Shown in pieces: positions 52,721 through 64,000 of a stretch of 64,000 bases of DNA (the first letter of the stretch is position 1; every line of letters starts with the position of its first letter). The position numbers were made by a program, and so were the translations under genes. Location: NCBI GenBank assembly GCA_025331565.1, contig JAFREQ010000017.1, forward strand, positions 4,033,501 to 4,097,500, read 5' to 3'. The stretch comes from Holacanthus passer. Lineage: Eukaryota; Chordata; Actinopteri; Pomacanthidae. Under the pieces are notes generated by a model. The model saw nothing but the letters and a program-made list of their open reading frames with translations. It ran no database searches and had not been told where the DNA came from.

Positions 52721-54701
52721 TTTTACTAGCTGGTGTCAGGGTCGGGGTCGGTCGTCACTTAATTCATTTCATTCAGGAAGTTAATTTTCTTTACATCTGT
52801 GCTGGGAAACTATAAAACAGTGAACTGAATTAAAGTGAATTAAAGTGTAATCTCAGCTGTGGGCTATTACACAGCACTCAAAACCATTATCTCATCATTT
52901 GTGGACCATTACAGCACATGTCACCAGTGGGATAAACAGTGGAGGACTGGACATGGGTGGGACAGATGTCCTGTCTTCTAGTGGCTGCTTGGCTGTAGAT
53001 CAAGTTCTTGTCCTTGTTCTTTCTCCTGGAGAGCAAGAGGGACTTGAAAAAGGTCAACAGAAACTTGAAGGGAGAGCGAAAGAAAAGCAAAGATTCACAT
53101 CAGACTATCAAGACAAAGTAAGTGAAAAACAGCACAGATGCATCCAACATTTTATTTTCTCTCTTGGCTTCCAAAAGTCCAACCTGCTCCCTAACAGGTT
53201 ATCAAAACTCCCCCAAACAAGTTCGATGTGTTTGATTTATTTATGTCACGTATTGTAGATCTAAACAGGCCACAAACAAATGTCCAGTAAAGGAAATGTT
53301 TCCTCTGTGGTTTGTGCCAAAGAAAATGAAGTGTGGGCGTGATGACACCCTGGGGCCCGGCCCTCAGTGTCACTGATGCTGTTAATGAGGTTCGGTCACA
53401 AGGCTAAAAAAAAATAACATCAATCGTTTTGGCCACCAGCTTTCAAAAATCAAAGACACCCTGAACTCAGCTGCTCAGGGTCAGAAATGATGGCACGATT
53501 GTAATGGGAAAACAGACGTGCTGCCTTTTAATGAATGTAGAATTCCTTCAAACCGCTGTGACTTCAGTTCGAGCCCTGAAGGAGCAGAAGCCTCTTGTGT
53601 CATTATTATAAATTGTCTTTGTCGCGGCTCAAATTGTCGTAAGCTGAAATGAACTAGAAACACAAAACTTGGCCCAACGGCAAATGCTCGGAAAGGTAAC
53701 AGGGTTCTCACAGTTTACAGCTTGCGGCTGTATTTATTTTGGTTTTGATCATTTTCCTTTGTGTGTGTGTGTGTGTATGTGAGTAAGTGAGTGAGTGGGT
53801 GTGGGTGAGTGGGTGTGGGTGTCCTGGAAGTGACCGGGTTGTGAAGTGTAAGAGGTGTGTTGACATGTTAGATAGCGTAGAATTACTGTCTTCCTGCTTC
53901 CAATGTTTGACTGTCAACAGGAATGTTGGGCAAACAAGCACACAGTTACTGCCCAAACACACACACACACAGACACACACACAGACAGACACACGCACAC
54001 AGACAGACAGACAGACACACTGTCTACTTTTATGTCTTCCTATCTTCCTAACAAGGGTAAATGACCCTGGTTTCCGTTTGTTGAAGATACAGGTCAAGCT
54101 CTTGTTTGTGTCGTCTTCCCTCCTGGCTCCACAGTCTGAAGTGTTATATTGTACTATTTACAAATCCAGACAATTAAAGGTACATTCTGCCAAAAAACAA
54201 AGCCAGTGACCCCTCACTTAGTTTACACATATTACAACACCTGAATGTACTGTATTACATAACTACTCTGATTCCGACCCTCCCAGGTGAAAAGGTTCAG
54301 ACTTTGTGTTAACATATCTTTTTACCATTACAATTATAATAAATCATTAGAACAACCAAGCTTCCCTCTTTCAGTCATATACAGAAATATGAATTATATC
54401 ACGTTATTCTAATAACATTAACAGCTTGATTTTGACCTGTAATGCAGCTCTGATTGCTGAAAAAAAATCTTTCAAGCACCTTTGACTGTTCGGCTCGTGT
54501 CCATATCTCATATTATACAGTTTATTGTTCCTCCTTGCTCTGGGAGATTTGGTCTGTGCAGGTCGAGCTGTGATATTCAGAGTTTAGTTCCTTTGGATCG
54601 ACACCATGATAGTCTGAACAACGGGGGAGTGTAGCAGGGAAGTGAAAGGAAGAAAAGTACATCCAAGTGAAGGATGGAGAGAGATGTATCGTGTGTCTGT
54701 A

Positions 54702-54705
<4 letters not shown>
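52721..54705. other. Intergenic, no gene seen
   Basis: Holds a (GT)n/(GTGGGTGA)-type stretch at 53758-53822 and a compound (CA)n/(CAGA)n tract at about 53957-54020. No coding signal. Confidence 0.5.
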
Positions 54706-54752
<47 letters not shown>

Positions 54753-54883
54753 ACATCTGTCTTTGTGAGAACTAATTTTTAGACCATGGGAATGTGGACA
54801 TCTTGGCTGGTCCTCACTTCCATACAGACATTGGAAGGATTGTTTGAGGGTTGGGGAACGCATTATCTCAATGAGGGTTCTCA

Positions 54884-54922
<39 letters not shown>

Positions 54923-54999
54923 GTAATTGTGTCCTGCAGCATACTATGTGAAGAGTTTGTATGCCCATTTGTATATGAGGGAGAAAACATCTGTGTGTA

Positions 55000-55045
<46 letters not shown>
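54706..55045 (+). repeat. GAGGAC-family repeat framed by three (GT)n tracts
   Basis: (GT)n at 54706-54746, a repeat body at 54747-54886 (TTGTGAGAACTAATTTTTAG, TCTTGGCTGGTCCTCACTTC, CAATGAGGGTTCTCACAAG), then (GT)n at 54887-54924 and again at 55005-55045. The body is in opposite orientation to the copy at 38280-38460. Confidence 0.65.
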
Positions 55046-55048
<3 letters not shown>

Positions 55049-58000
55049 ACAGCCAGCATGACGTTTGCACGGCTGCCTTGACCTAATCTCCTCTGGCAGC
55101 AGATCAGACACTGTGCTGTGTTGCACCGGACGACAAAGAGCAGGTTGATATAGGCCTCCATTGTACACACACACACATACACACACATACACACACACAC
55201 ACACACATTCCTAATTCTTAATTACCAATAAACCTTTTGAACCGCTCTCCAGCTGTGAACTGTGGCCCCAAACCTCCAGTTACAGTACATCACTGCAGAA
55301 CTGTACTTTATGTAACACAAACCGTTGTCCCCCAAAGAATACAGAAGATTTTGGCAAATAAGCTCTTTAATATTTGCAAGACGGCACAGGGAGAGTGAAG
55401 GAAAGACCTGATGCAAAGAAAGAAAGAAAAGCTGCCTGAAGATCAGTAGCCAATATTTTCAAATTGTCTTCAGACTAATTCAGCTAAAAATAGTCAAGAC
55501 TGTTATTCTAAATACATTTTATAATGAATTCTTTATTGTAAATGAATGAAGTCACAACCAGCTCAGCTCAACTGGTGTGAACAGCCACCCGGACCTGGAC
55601 CGGCTGCGTCGGGATCATGGATCATGGTTCATGGTTCGGGTTTAAGCTGACAGAAGCATGAAGAGTCATAGAGGACAGTGCAGTGAGGGTTTGTATGCAG
55701 GCAGTGAGACAGGCAGTGAGACAGGCAGTGAGACAGGCGTGATGATCCACGCGTTCAGTGAGGCTGTGAGCGCTGTGCTGCCGAGACATGCGATCACTTT
55801 AAGCGATAATGAAACAGGTATGAAATGAAAACAGCCACAATAAAGCAGCTCAGTGCTTAAGCTTAAAGGTGTTTTTGTATTTACAACATCTGTATATTTT
55901 GATGATATGATATAAAGTTTTCCTTTAAACCAACAAAAGTTTTGTTCACATTCAGTGTTACTCATCAATTCACATTGTGTGTTGAATACAGTTTTATTCT
56001 CATAAAACATTTATAAATCTAATCTTTTAATAATTTAATTGCGCATTGTTTACCTCCATGTTTGCATTCTGGCAGTTTTATTTTAACTTGCTGGTGCTTT
56101 ACTACGTGACCGCCAACAGTCCATCAGTGAATTCGTGTGAAACCATTGGCAGGATGTGAATCATGCTGCCCGAATGCTTTTGCACAATGCAAACAAAACA
56201 CGGACCCACTCGTAAAGACGCTGCTCAGTTGACCTGGGTTAAAGAGGACGAAGCCGTGTGAGTGTGTGTGTGACACCACCTCTGTGACTGTGACTGAGCG
56301 TCATGACTCCTGGCAGCACAGAGGAACCTCCCAGGGGGACAAACACACACACGTATTCTCACTCACATGGACACGCACATGCACAGTGTGAGTTGCGTGT
56401 GAGGGGCCGTCGCATGCAAACGCTGTGTGATAAACATCTGTAATTGACAAAACAAACCACATTTCTGGTGACAGGCTGGACGAAGATAACACAAGTGATG
56501 TTTGCTACATGCTGGGAATCAAAACCTGTGTCGCTCTGCGTTAGTCATGTTGCTTAGGTAAATGAGGGCTGACAACGTGCCCTTGAGCGAGACACACCTC
56601 CCCAAAACCTCTGTGGTCACACGAGTCTGAACTGACTTAATCTCACATGAACTCAGTTTGTGTGTAATCAGAAAGTTCCCATTGTTTGATGTGAGCGCAG
56701 AGCCAGAATCACACCCTGCCCTCCACACACACACACACACACACACACAGACTTTAAGTAGGGATAAGGTTGACTGGCAGTCATTTTGTCGCTGGCATGT
56801 GGTCCTGCTGTTTTATCTAATGAGGAAGTGAAGTGGCCCTGTGTGGCGCTCAGTGGCGACAGATGTGATCTCAGTTGTTTGAAAGTGCAGCGCTGTGACT
56901 GGAGGGTGATGCAGGGAGACACTAAATTGTTTTAATGATGTTGTAAATGTTCCTTCTCAGAAAGTTGTCCTGGTTAGAAACATCAAATCAAAGGTAAAAA
57001 CTCTTAGTACATTTACTTTACACTTTTTCCCTCTCTTTAATTACTTCCTTTTTTTGATCTTTGCTTCTTTTCGCATGTCCTTCCATATTTTCTGTCGCAT
57101 AAAAACTGTTCATACGAGTAAAAGTAAACTCTTCATTATGAGTGCTTTTTATATTTTAATTGTAGTGTTACTACAGTTAATGCAGCTCCGGGTGTCTGAA
57201 TGAAATGTCAACAAATGATTTTTTTTATGCCAAATGCTGAGAAGGAGTGAGGTTCCCCTAAAAGGCTAAAAGCAAAAATCTTTTTGAGTCTTGCTGGCGT
57301 TCCTCGGTGACACAGCTGAGCCACAGTTGTCTTGTTTCGATGTGGAATTCAAACAATGTTAACAAAAGTTTTAGGGGATTTAAAGAATTTACCTCCAACT
57401 TGACTTGTGTCTCCAGTGAAACCATGGTCTGTCAAACATCTGTCTGTCAAACAGCTCAGTGTTGTGGTTGTGTGTGTGATATCAGATCACAGTCGAGCTG
57501 TGACCCAGTTGTGCTTCAGCTTATCAACATGGGTGTTTCCCCCAACAAAGACTTATTTGACAAGGTCACCATCACTTCAGCCTTTACGTGTGTTTCTTCA
57601 CGTGGTTGTGGGTCAGCTCTGTCCAAAGTCACTGTTCCACACAACTGACCGTCACATTATCACAGGCTGAAGCTGTTTCCTTCACACATCTTTAAACTGT
57701 TTCTGATGTTTGGTGACAGACGTCTCTGAGGCCTCTTACTGGGACTTTCACCCAGTGACATTTCTGATGTACATTCATGGTGATCAGAGAAACTTCAGGC
57801 TATCATTTTGTGTTTTGCACAAAATAGAAATGGACACATTACTGTGAAATGTACTGACCACATCGTACTCCAGAGACGATCTCTGTCCTCTTGTGTGATT
57901 ACATGACTTCATTACATTAGGTCAAATGTGCTATGAAATGTCTTGGTCCTCAGAGACGGATGATGAATTTGGTGATCCTGTGTAATTTTATACCCCTGCT

Positions 58001-59272
58001 TCACACCATTCTCATCCCATAAACTATTGTGTGTTGCAGTTGATTTGATTATATTCATCAGTTCAAGCTTTTTTTGTCATAAATATCTCACTGAAAACCA
58101 GTTGACTCTTCAAGCTGGAAAACCTTCACAGTTATGTCTGAAATCTATGAGTCTGAGAGGAATGAGAAGAAGCTGAAACTTACAGAAACTCTAGACGGAA
58201 GGCGTTCACAGCGCTTAAGGACACGTTCAAGTAAAGTGATTGAAAGCATATGTGGACTCTCATATCAGCCATATGCAAAAATATCAAAGTGGTCCAAGAT
58301 GAATAAACAGAGGGCGAGTTCAGGGTGGAGAGAGAGAGAGAGAAGTTGAGGAGTGAAACAGAAACTGTGCTCCCATCCTGCTCTGTGTCTCTCGCTCTTT
58401 CTGCTCCACATGTATATTCAGGTCATGTTTATATGAAGCCTTACATAATGCTTATCATATGTCCTGGACTCTCTGTTTGTCTTCTTGTGCCTCCTCGGTG
58501 TGTCAGCATGTTCTCTGGTATCACACCAGATGTTCGAATGTCACCCAGATAATCTTCTGCCGCTTCACTGTCCTCGATGCATAAACAACTCTTGGTGCCC
58601 CTTTTTTTCCATTTCTACTTTATCTCAGTTCATCGGAATTCAGTGCATTAGAAGAAAAGGGGTTTGACTGTATGTGTTGAGGGTGTGTTCATTCCAGGAA
58701 GCACCGAGTGGTTTGTTTTCACCGTGAGAGGGATTCCATTCTCTTCAAATAACCAAACCAAACGACCAAAGAGTGCAGGTCTGAGTCTTGTGATGAGAAA
58801 TTGCAGCGCATTCAAAGCACATGTAAATTAAATGTAAAACACAGCAAACAGATAGAGGAAATGAGCCTGAAGTTATAGGAGCGCTTAACATCTGACAAGG
58901 CAACTAAGCAAACTGAAGCGAGGACGAGCTGCAGTCTTGATGGATTTTCTGTTTCTATGCCTGCACTGATGACCGGTATGAACACTGCACCATGTCAACT
59001 ACTGCATGAATCATGTTTTAGTGGAGTTTTTCCTCTCATTAAAACTGTGCAGCCAAACATTGTTCAAATCAAAAGAACTTTTATTTCAATTCGTACTTCC
59101 AAAGACACCAAAACCGACTGTGACGTGTGTATAAAATGATGCACAAGACAACAGAAATACTGTCGTTGAATTTGTTGCGATTATCTTTGGTTTGAATCAT
59201 TTCATTTTGATAAGAAGCCTGAACCAGCTCATACAAACAAGTTATTATGTTTCTTATAAAGCATCGGATTTT

Positions 59273-59273
<1 letters not shown>
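55046..59273. other. Intergenic before gpr4
   Basis: Includes (CA)n near 55164-55206, a 12-bp tandem (GGCAGTGAGACA, three units from 55700) and (CA)n at 56724-56748. The frames at 57307-57670 and 58134-58667 have no domain I recognise. Confidence 0.5.
55700..55735 (+). repeat. 12-bp minisatellite, three units
   Basis: GGCAGTGAGACA repeated three times without change. Short and isolated. Confidence 0.85.
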
Positions 59274-59324
<51 letters not shown>

Positions 59325-59465
59325 CGTCTCTCTTGCAGATGCTCGGGAGTCCAGAGTCAATGGACGGCCTCTCGGCTCCAGAGCGGTGAAGCTCTGTAAA
59401 GTCATTCCTGTGTTTCAGCGCGAGCATCCCAGAGGAGTTTTGTGTGTCATCGGGGCCTTGAGACA

Positions 59466-59500
<35 letters not shown>

Positions 59501-59973
59501 ATGTTCTGCCTCTCCTTCGCTCAGCGGACCTGGCAAACCTCTAATCTCTAAAAGATTGATGAGGCCCTGTCCAGGCGCAGGAGGCCTGGCACAGCGTCGA
59601 TAAGGCAGCTTTCATTTCACCACATTTTATCCCCCGCTCCTTCCTTTCTTCTCCTCTTTTCCTCCGTGCTGAGGGATGCGGGGGCTGACTTTCAAGCGTG
59701 AGAGAGGATTATGAAACCTCAAGCCCCCCGGGTGAGAAGGACAGTGTTTTAAACAGGAACCATGAAATGCCCCGGAAATGACAGTCCTGTTTTCTTCTGT
59801 CGCTCCATGTTGGACGGCCGCGCGGTAGCCGAGCGGGACGCCAGGGTCGGCATGTCACTGTCAAACTGCTGGAGCTGGAATATAGTGAAACTACAGAGGG
59901 ACACTCAGAGCTGAGTGGAGCTGAACATCACACACACACACACACACACACACTCGGAGTTCCACACAGAACA
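59274..59973 (+). promoter_or_regulatory. gpr4: Probable gpr4 5' region and 5' UTR
   Basis: A (CT)n tract at 59274-59321 followed by CTCTTGCAG at 59330-59338 is a very good 3' splice site, so an upstream untranslated exon may be joined at 59339. A (CA)n lies at 59465-59499 and another at 59929-59953. CpG-rich DNA occurs near 59810-59850. An upstream frame ATG..TGA (59852-59914, 20 codons) would precede the gpr4 start if transcribed. The real transcription start cannot be read from sequence. Confidence 0.4.
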
Positions 59974-62733
59974 ATGTGCAACATCTCGTTCTGTAATGTG
60001 GACAGTAAGGTGGACCAGTTCTTCCAGCCCACGCTCTACATCATAGTCATCGTTCTGGGGCTGCCCACTAACTGCATGGCCCTGTGGGCTGCCTACATGC
60101 AGGTGAGGAGGACACACACTTAAGTACAGTACTTGAGTAAAGGTACTTAGTTACTTTGGTTCTGACAGCTGGTTTTGGTTTGGATTCGGTTCCATGTTGG
60201 TGAAAATATGTTAATGTCTAAAGCTTAGAATCTAATGAATCTCTGAACAAATCTTATCTCTTTTCTACCGTCCCAATGCCCCAATACTGAAGTGAAGATG
60301 GTCAGATGCAGTGGTGTGATGTCACGGCATTATGAGCAGTGATGTGGTTGCTTACCCTCCCCAAAATATCAAACAAACAAACAACGTGTGGACTGGCTGC
60401 TCATCAAACAGCACTGCTTTGTTTTCTGTGTCCCATAAGAAGGAAAGTCATGTTTTGAGTTTTGTATCTAATTCGTGTTAAAGTCATAGGCAACATGTTT
60501 TCACTGTGTAATACGAGTTTTTCTGTGTAACATGTCTGATGCAGCTTGTGACACAGTCAACAGAGCACTGGGGATATTTTCCCATAAAGCATCAGACATT
60601 TCCAGCGTTTCCCACAGACGGTCGGTTTGCTTTGGCAGCAGCAGCACAAATTGTTATTGACTTTTCATTCAAGCTAAGTTCACCAAATCGTATTTTTTCA
60701 ACACAAACGTTATTAAAAATGAGTGGTGGTTCAATTTTAGATTATTGTTTTGATTTCATCTCAGCATCGAACTCACTTCTGCAGCCTTTTTCATTCACTT
60801 TGAGCCGCTGCACAAACGCTCCACGGTGAACACAGGTGTGCTGTGTCATAGGTGCATTATGGTTACTGTAATTCCCAAACAGTCTTTGATAAAGACACAA
60901 GGAAACAAAGACGTGTGTATATGGAAAAGACAGAAGCTCAACAAAACATGACACACTCTTAACTATCTCTGTCATGGGCCAAGTGCATTTGTGCCGTCAT
61001 CCATTTTCTCCTTTAACTTTAATCTTCATCCCTCTCTCCTGCCTCTCCGCCCTTTCCTCCCTGCGTCTTTCCTTCCTCCAGGTTCGCCAACGCAATGAGC
61101 TCGGCATCTACCTGATCAACCTGTCAGTGGCCGACCTCCTCTACATCACCACTCTCCCTCTGTGGATCGACTACTTCCTGCAGCACGATGACTGGATCCA
61201 CGGTCAGGAGAGCTGCAAGCTGTTCGGCTTCATCTTCTACACCAACATCTACGTCAGCATCGCCTTTCTCTGCTGTATATCACTGGACAGGTACCTCGCC
61301 GTGGCATATCCTCTGCGCTTCGCCAAGGTTCGACGAATCAAAACAGGTATGTAAGGTTAAGGATGGGCTTTTCTGCTGAAATAACAGTCATGAAGCAAAC
61401 TGACATAAAAACTAATTATAGTACTTTTAAAGATTGGTGTCATTAATATCTGGATTTACAAAATTGCTCCTGAATCTTTGCTCATTCTTACGTTGCTCCA
61501 TAAGAAACACAAACATCATCTAGTCAAAGTGTGGTTAATGAAGTGTAATTGTGTCATCAGCACTTTGGATGAATGAATCTAAAATACAACATTTATTGAG
61601 AGGAAAAGCAAGAAACCTTCCAATGAAACAAGAGTCAGTACTTTCAAATCTGAACTCATCCTGTATTTGCAGGATAAAGATTAACTGTAGTTTACGATTA
61701 GTTCCCCAAACTGTGCTGGTGCTGAGCCCAGAGAGGATGTGTGCCTCAAATTCAGTTTGTGTTTAGATCACTTCCATCTCAAAGGATTTTTTTTAATATG
61801 AATAAGTAATTAAACAATGCTAAAGTCATTACTTTTAATAAGAAGTCATTCTGATCATAAACAAGGCGGCAGACTAACCTTTCTAGCATGTACTGGGCTG
61901 GTACATGCTGTCACTCAATCAGTCAAAAAATGATTACAGGAATGGAAGTTACTGCAAAGTCTAATATTTCTCTCTCCTCGTCTCTCCTCTTGTCTCCTGA
62001 ACGTCCTGCAGCCGTCCTGGTCAGTGCCATGGTGTGGATCATTGAGATCGTAGCCAACTCTGCTCCTCTCTTCCACGACGAGCTCTTCCAGGACCGCTTC
62101 AACCACACCTTCTGCTTTGAGAAGTATCCCATGCAGGACTGGGTTGCAGGGATGAACCTCTACAGGACATTTCTGGGCTTCCTCGCTCCGTGGACGGCCA
62201 TGCTCGTCGCCTACCGCGGGATCCTGGCGGCAGTGCACTGCAACGTCTCCACAGAGCGTCAGGAAAAGGCCAAAATTCAGCGTCTGGCGTTGAGTCTGAT
62301 CCTGATCGTTTTGCTGTGCTTTGGCCCGTACCACATCCTCCTCCTGGTGCGGAGTGCCATGTTTCTGAGGAAGCCATGTGACTGCAGCTCAGAGGAGAGC
62401 CTGTTTGCAGCGTACCACGTATCGCTGGCGCTGACCAGCCTCAACTGCGTGGCAGACCCCATTTTGTACTGTTTCGTCAATGAGGGGGCTCGACACGACG
62501 TCGGCCGAGCTCTCTCAGCTTTGCTGTCCGCGGCCTGCCACAGGGGCTCCTCCTCCTCGCCGTCGCACGCCGACATACTCAACGCTGGTTCAGTGACTAT
62601 GGAAACGCCGTTGTCAGCAAAGAAGCAGCCATGTGTTTACGCCGATGGAAGCAAGACCAACAGCTACAAGACAGAACTGGTGGCTCTGAAGGAGGAGTGT
62701 CTACAGATGACCATTCTCAGTGTTAGGAAGTGA
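59974..62733 (+). CDS. gpr4: Proton-sensing G-protein-coupled receptor 4
   Basis: GPR4 is a plasma-membrane class A receptor activated by extracellular protons, mainly through Gs/cAMP, prominent in vascular endothelium in mammals. Coding exons: 59974-60102, 61082-61346 and 62012-62733, total 371 residues (human 362). ATG 59974 is the first in-frame start after a TGA at 59779. Visible marks: N-glycosylation site at N3, TM1 about 20-42, NLSVADLLY of TM2, disulfide pair C88/C166, DRYLAVAYP (112-120), FHDELF and NHTFCFEK in ECL2, CFGPYHILLL of TM6, DPILYC (280-285) of TM7, and a Ser-rich tail. Proton-sensing His equivalents H153, H163 and H267 are kept (human 155, 165, 269), but the human H79 equivalent is Gln77. 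Sequence is far closer to GPR4 than to GPR68. Introns are phase 0 (after TM1) and phase 1 (before TM4). It lies downstream of eml2 in the same orientation. Confidence 0.93.
60103..61081 (+). other. gpr4: gpr4 intron 1
   Basis: A 979-nt intron, GTGAGG..CTTCCTTCCTCCAG, phase 0, cutting the frame between TM1 and the first intracellular loop. No internal feature is visible. Confidence 0.85.
61347..62011 (+). other. gpr4: gpr4 intron 2
   Basis: A 665-nt intron, GTATGT..ACGTCCTGCAG, phase 1, splitting the Ala codon at the start of TM4 (KT|A). No internal feature is visible. Confidence 0.85.
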
Positions 62734-62940
62734 CCTCCGCGTGGAGCGTATCGTAAGAGCTGCTCAGATCAGTGGATGGAGGAAGCTCCCAACACTGACG
62801 GATGTCTTCCGACCTGACAGGCTGAGATCAGATGCATTTATGAGGCTGTAGACGTCTGTGATATAGCTTCCACTAAATGGCACATTAACGAGCCAGAATG
62901 GGAGATTGATGAAATAAAAAAGACATGTCGTCTGTAGCCA
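62734..62940 (+). other. gpr4: gpr4 proximal 3' UTR
   Basis: Noncoding sequence after the TGA at 62731-62733. The first AATAAA is at 62913-62918, a plausible polyadenylation signal; a longer UTR is possible. Confidence 0.45.
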
Positions 62941-64000
62941 CGGTAGCAGCCTCTGTAAGATTGAAATCCTTATGCACCAAGGAACAAAATGGTTGGTGAA
63001 TGAAAAATTAAGCGAGACTACTTTGTTAGATCCTGACCACTAGTGGAGCAAAAAATCTAAAGATTGGCCTGATGGTGGCACCTGAGGACATCGCAGACTG
63101 ACAGCTTGTCGGGCTCAGTTTTTTTGTTGCTGATTCAGTTCGGCTTTCATTCCTTCAAGCTGTAGTTTGTCGGCCTCTGCACAGCTGCACTGCATGCTAA
63201 CGTTAGCATTGTAACTTAGTCAGTAATCCCAGAATGCAACTGTGGCTTTCAGTCATCATCTTCAGAGCTATCCTCATCGAGGGATGGACCAGCGGAAATT
63301 TTGACCTGCTGGTATGAAAAGTCATGATCACCAAAGTCCTCAGGATTCAGCCTCAGTGGACCATGAATGTCTTCCCATGTTAATCCATCCAGCTGATGGA
63401 TCAAAGCGCTGGAGCGACGGAGCGACAGACCAGCTGACATCCCTGCAGTCATGTCGCTGGTGTGGCCAGAAAGACATTCTTGAATATTTAAGAGGAATTA
63501 TTTAAACAGAACACACTCTGCATGGCCGAGTGCTGTTCATGGTCTGAGAGGAGACGCCTTTGCATTCACACCCAACCAGACACAGAGGGGATGGAGGAGG
63601 TTTGGGTTTGACATCCGAATGCATCGCTTTTGAATATGGAAGAAAAGTAGAAGGTTAATTAAAAAGATTGTAGATTTTACTTGTCAAAAACATTTTTATT
63701 GCTTGTTGGAAATTACTGTTTTATTAGTTTTTGACGGAAACAATGAAGCCTTTTGAAGTACCTCAGCTTGTAAACTGTGATAGCGAGAAGGTTTAGAGTA
63801 GAAGTGTCTCTTATGTAATGTGAGCAATGTTTTTTCTTTTATTTGCACCACAGAAAGCAGAAGTCCTAAACCAAAGCCTTTTACTGCATTCAGCTCATTT
63901 TGAAAGTCCAGTCGCTTATTTCAGCGTCGTACAGTGAAGCAGATGAAATATTATTCTTTAAGTGCGGTGCATGCAGTCGTTGCCAATAATAATTAATATA
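62941..64000. other. Downstream flank
   Basis: AT-rich DNA. A minus-strand frame at 63249-63452 with an acidic end is discussed as a finding. No other signal. Confidence 0.4.

Noticed and set aside
54522..55206. His/Thr-repeat frames of up to 182 codons on the minus strand
   Set aside because: They are translations of (CA)n tracts around an interspersed repeat.
61915..62582. Minus-strand frames across gpr4 exon 3
   Set aside because: Antisense shadows of the receptor coding exon.

Overview
This window is vertebrate nuclear DNA, almost certainly from a ray-finned (teleost) fish. It has intron-split genes with GT..AG borders, dense (CA)n/(GT)n and (CT)n microsatellites, short introns mixed with multi-kb ones, and fish-type decayed non-LTR retrotransposon pieces. 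There is no operon structure, and most open frames outside the two genes below are chance or low-complexity frames.

Only two protein genes can be supported, both on the + strand. (1) eml2 (EMAP-like protein 2, a microtubule-associated beta-propeller protein) fills 516-18745. Twenty-one coding exons in consistent phase run to the stop at 17154-17156, followed by a 3' UTR of about 1.6 kb ending after AATAAA at 18721. The true first exon of the long form lies left of the window. A previously unflagged alternative first coding exon sits at 3587-3603; it splices in frame to the 29-nt microexon at 9263-9291 and gives a predicted 648-residue short form without the coiled coil. (2) gpr4 (proton-sensing class A GPCR) lies at 59974-62733. 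It has three coding exons giving 371 residues, whereas the mammalian coding region is a single exon. EML2 and GPR4 are also neighbours in mammals, so the pair is conserved synteny and supports both names.

Layout: 1-515 intron; 516-1863 long-form N-terminal exons; 1864-9262 large intron holding the alternative first exon and a candidate enhancer with a duplicated 16-mer and a PBX/PREP-type decamer; 9263-17156 HELP/WD exons; 17157-18745 3' UTR; 18746-59273 a gene-poor interval of about 40 kb; 59274-59973 probable gpr4 5' region; 59974-62733 gpr4; 62734-64000 3' UTR and flank.

The 40-kb interval holds microsatellites, a roughly 540-bp CT/CTCAG array at 26915-27450, a decayed reverse-transcriptase fragment (minus strand, 43672-44211), a LINE-type 3' tail near 45115-45222, two dispersed repeat families present in more than one copy, pyrimidine-rich tracts, and a few compact stretches that look like conserved regulatory DNA. 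I found no rRNA, tRNA, CRISPR or bacterial-type system. The most interesting items are the hidden eml2 short-form start, the split gpr4 coding region with a Gln at one proton-sensing His position, an eml2 exon bracketed by complementary (GT)n and (CA)n tracts, and the array of tandem 3'-splice-site-like units. All gene calls come from reading the translated exons against remembered family sequences; no search was run.
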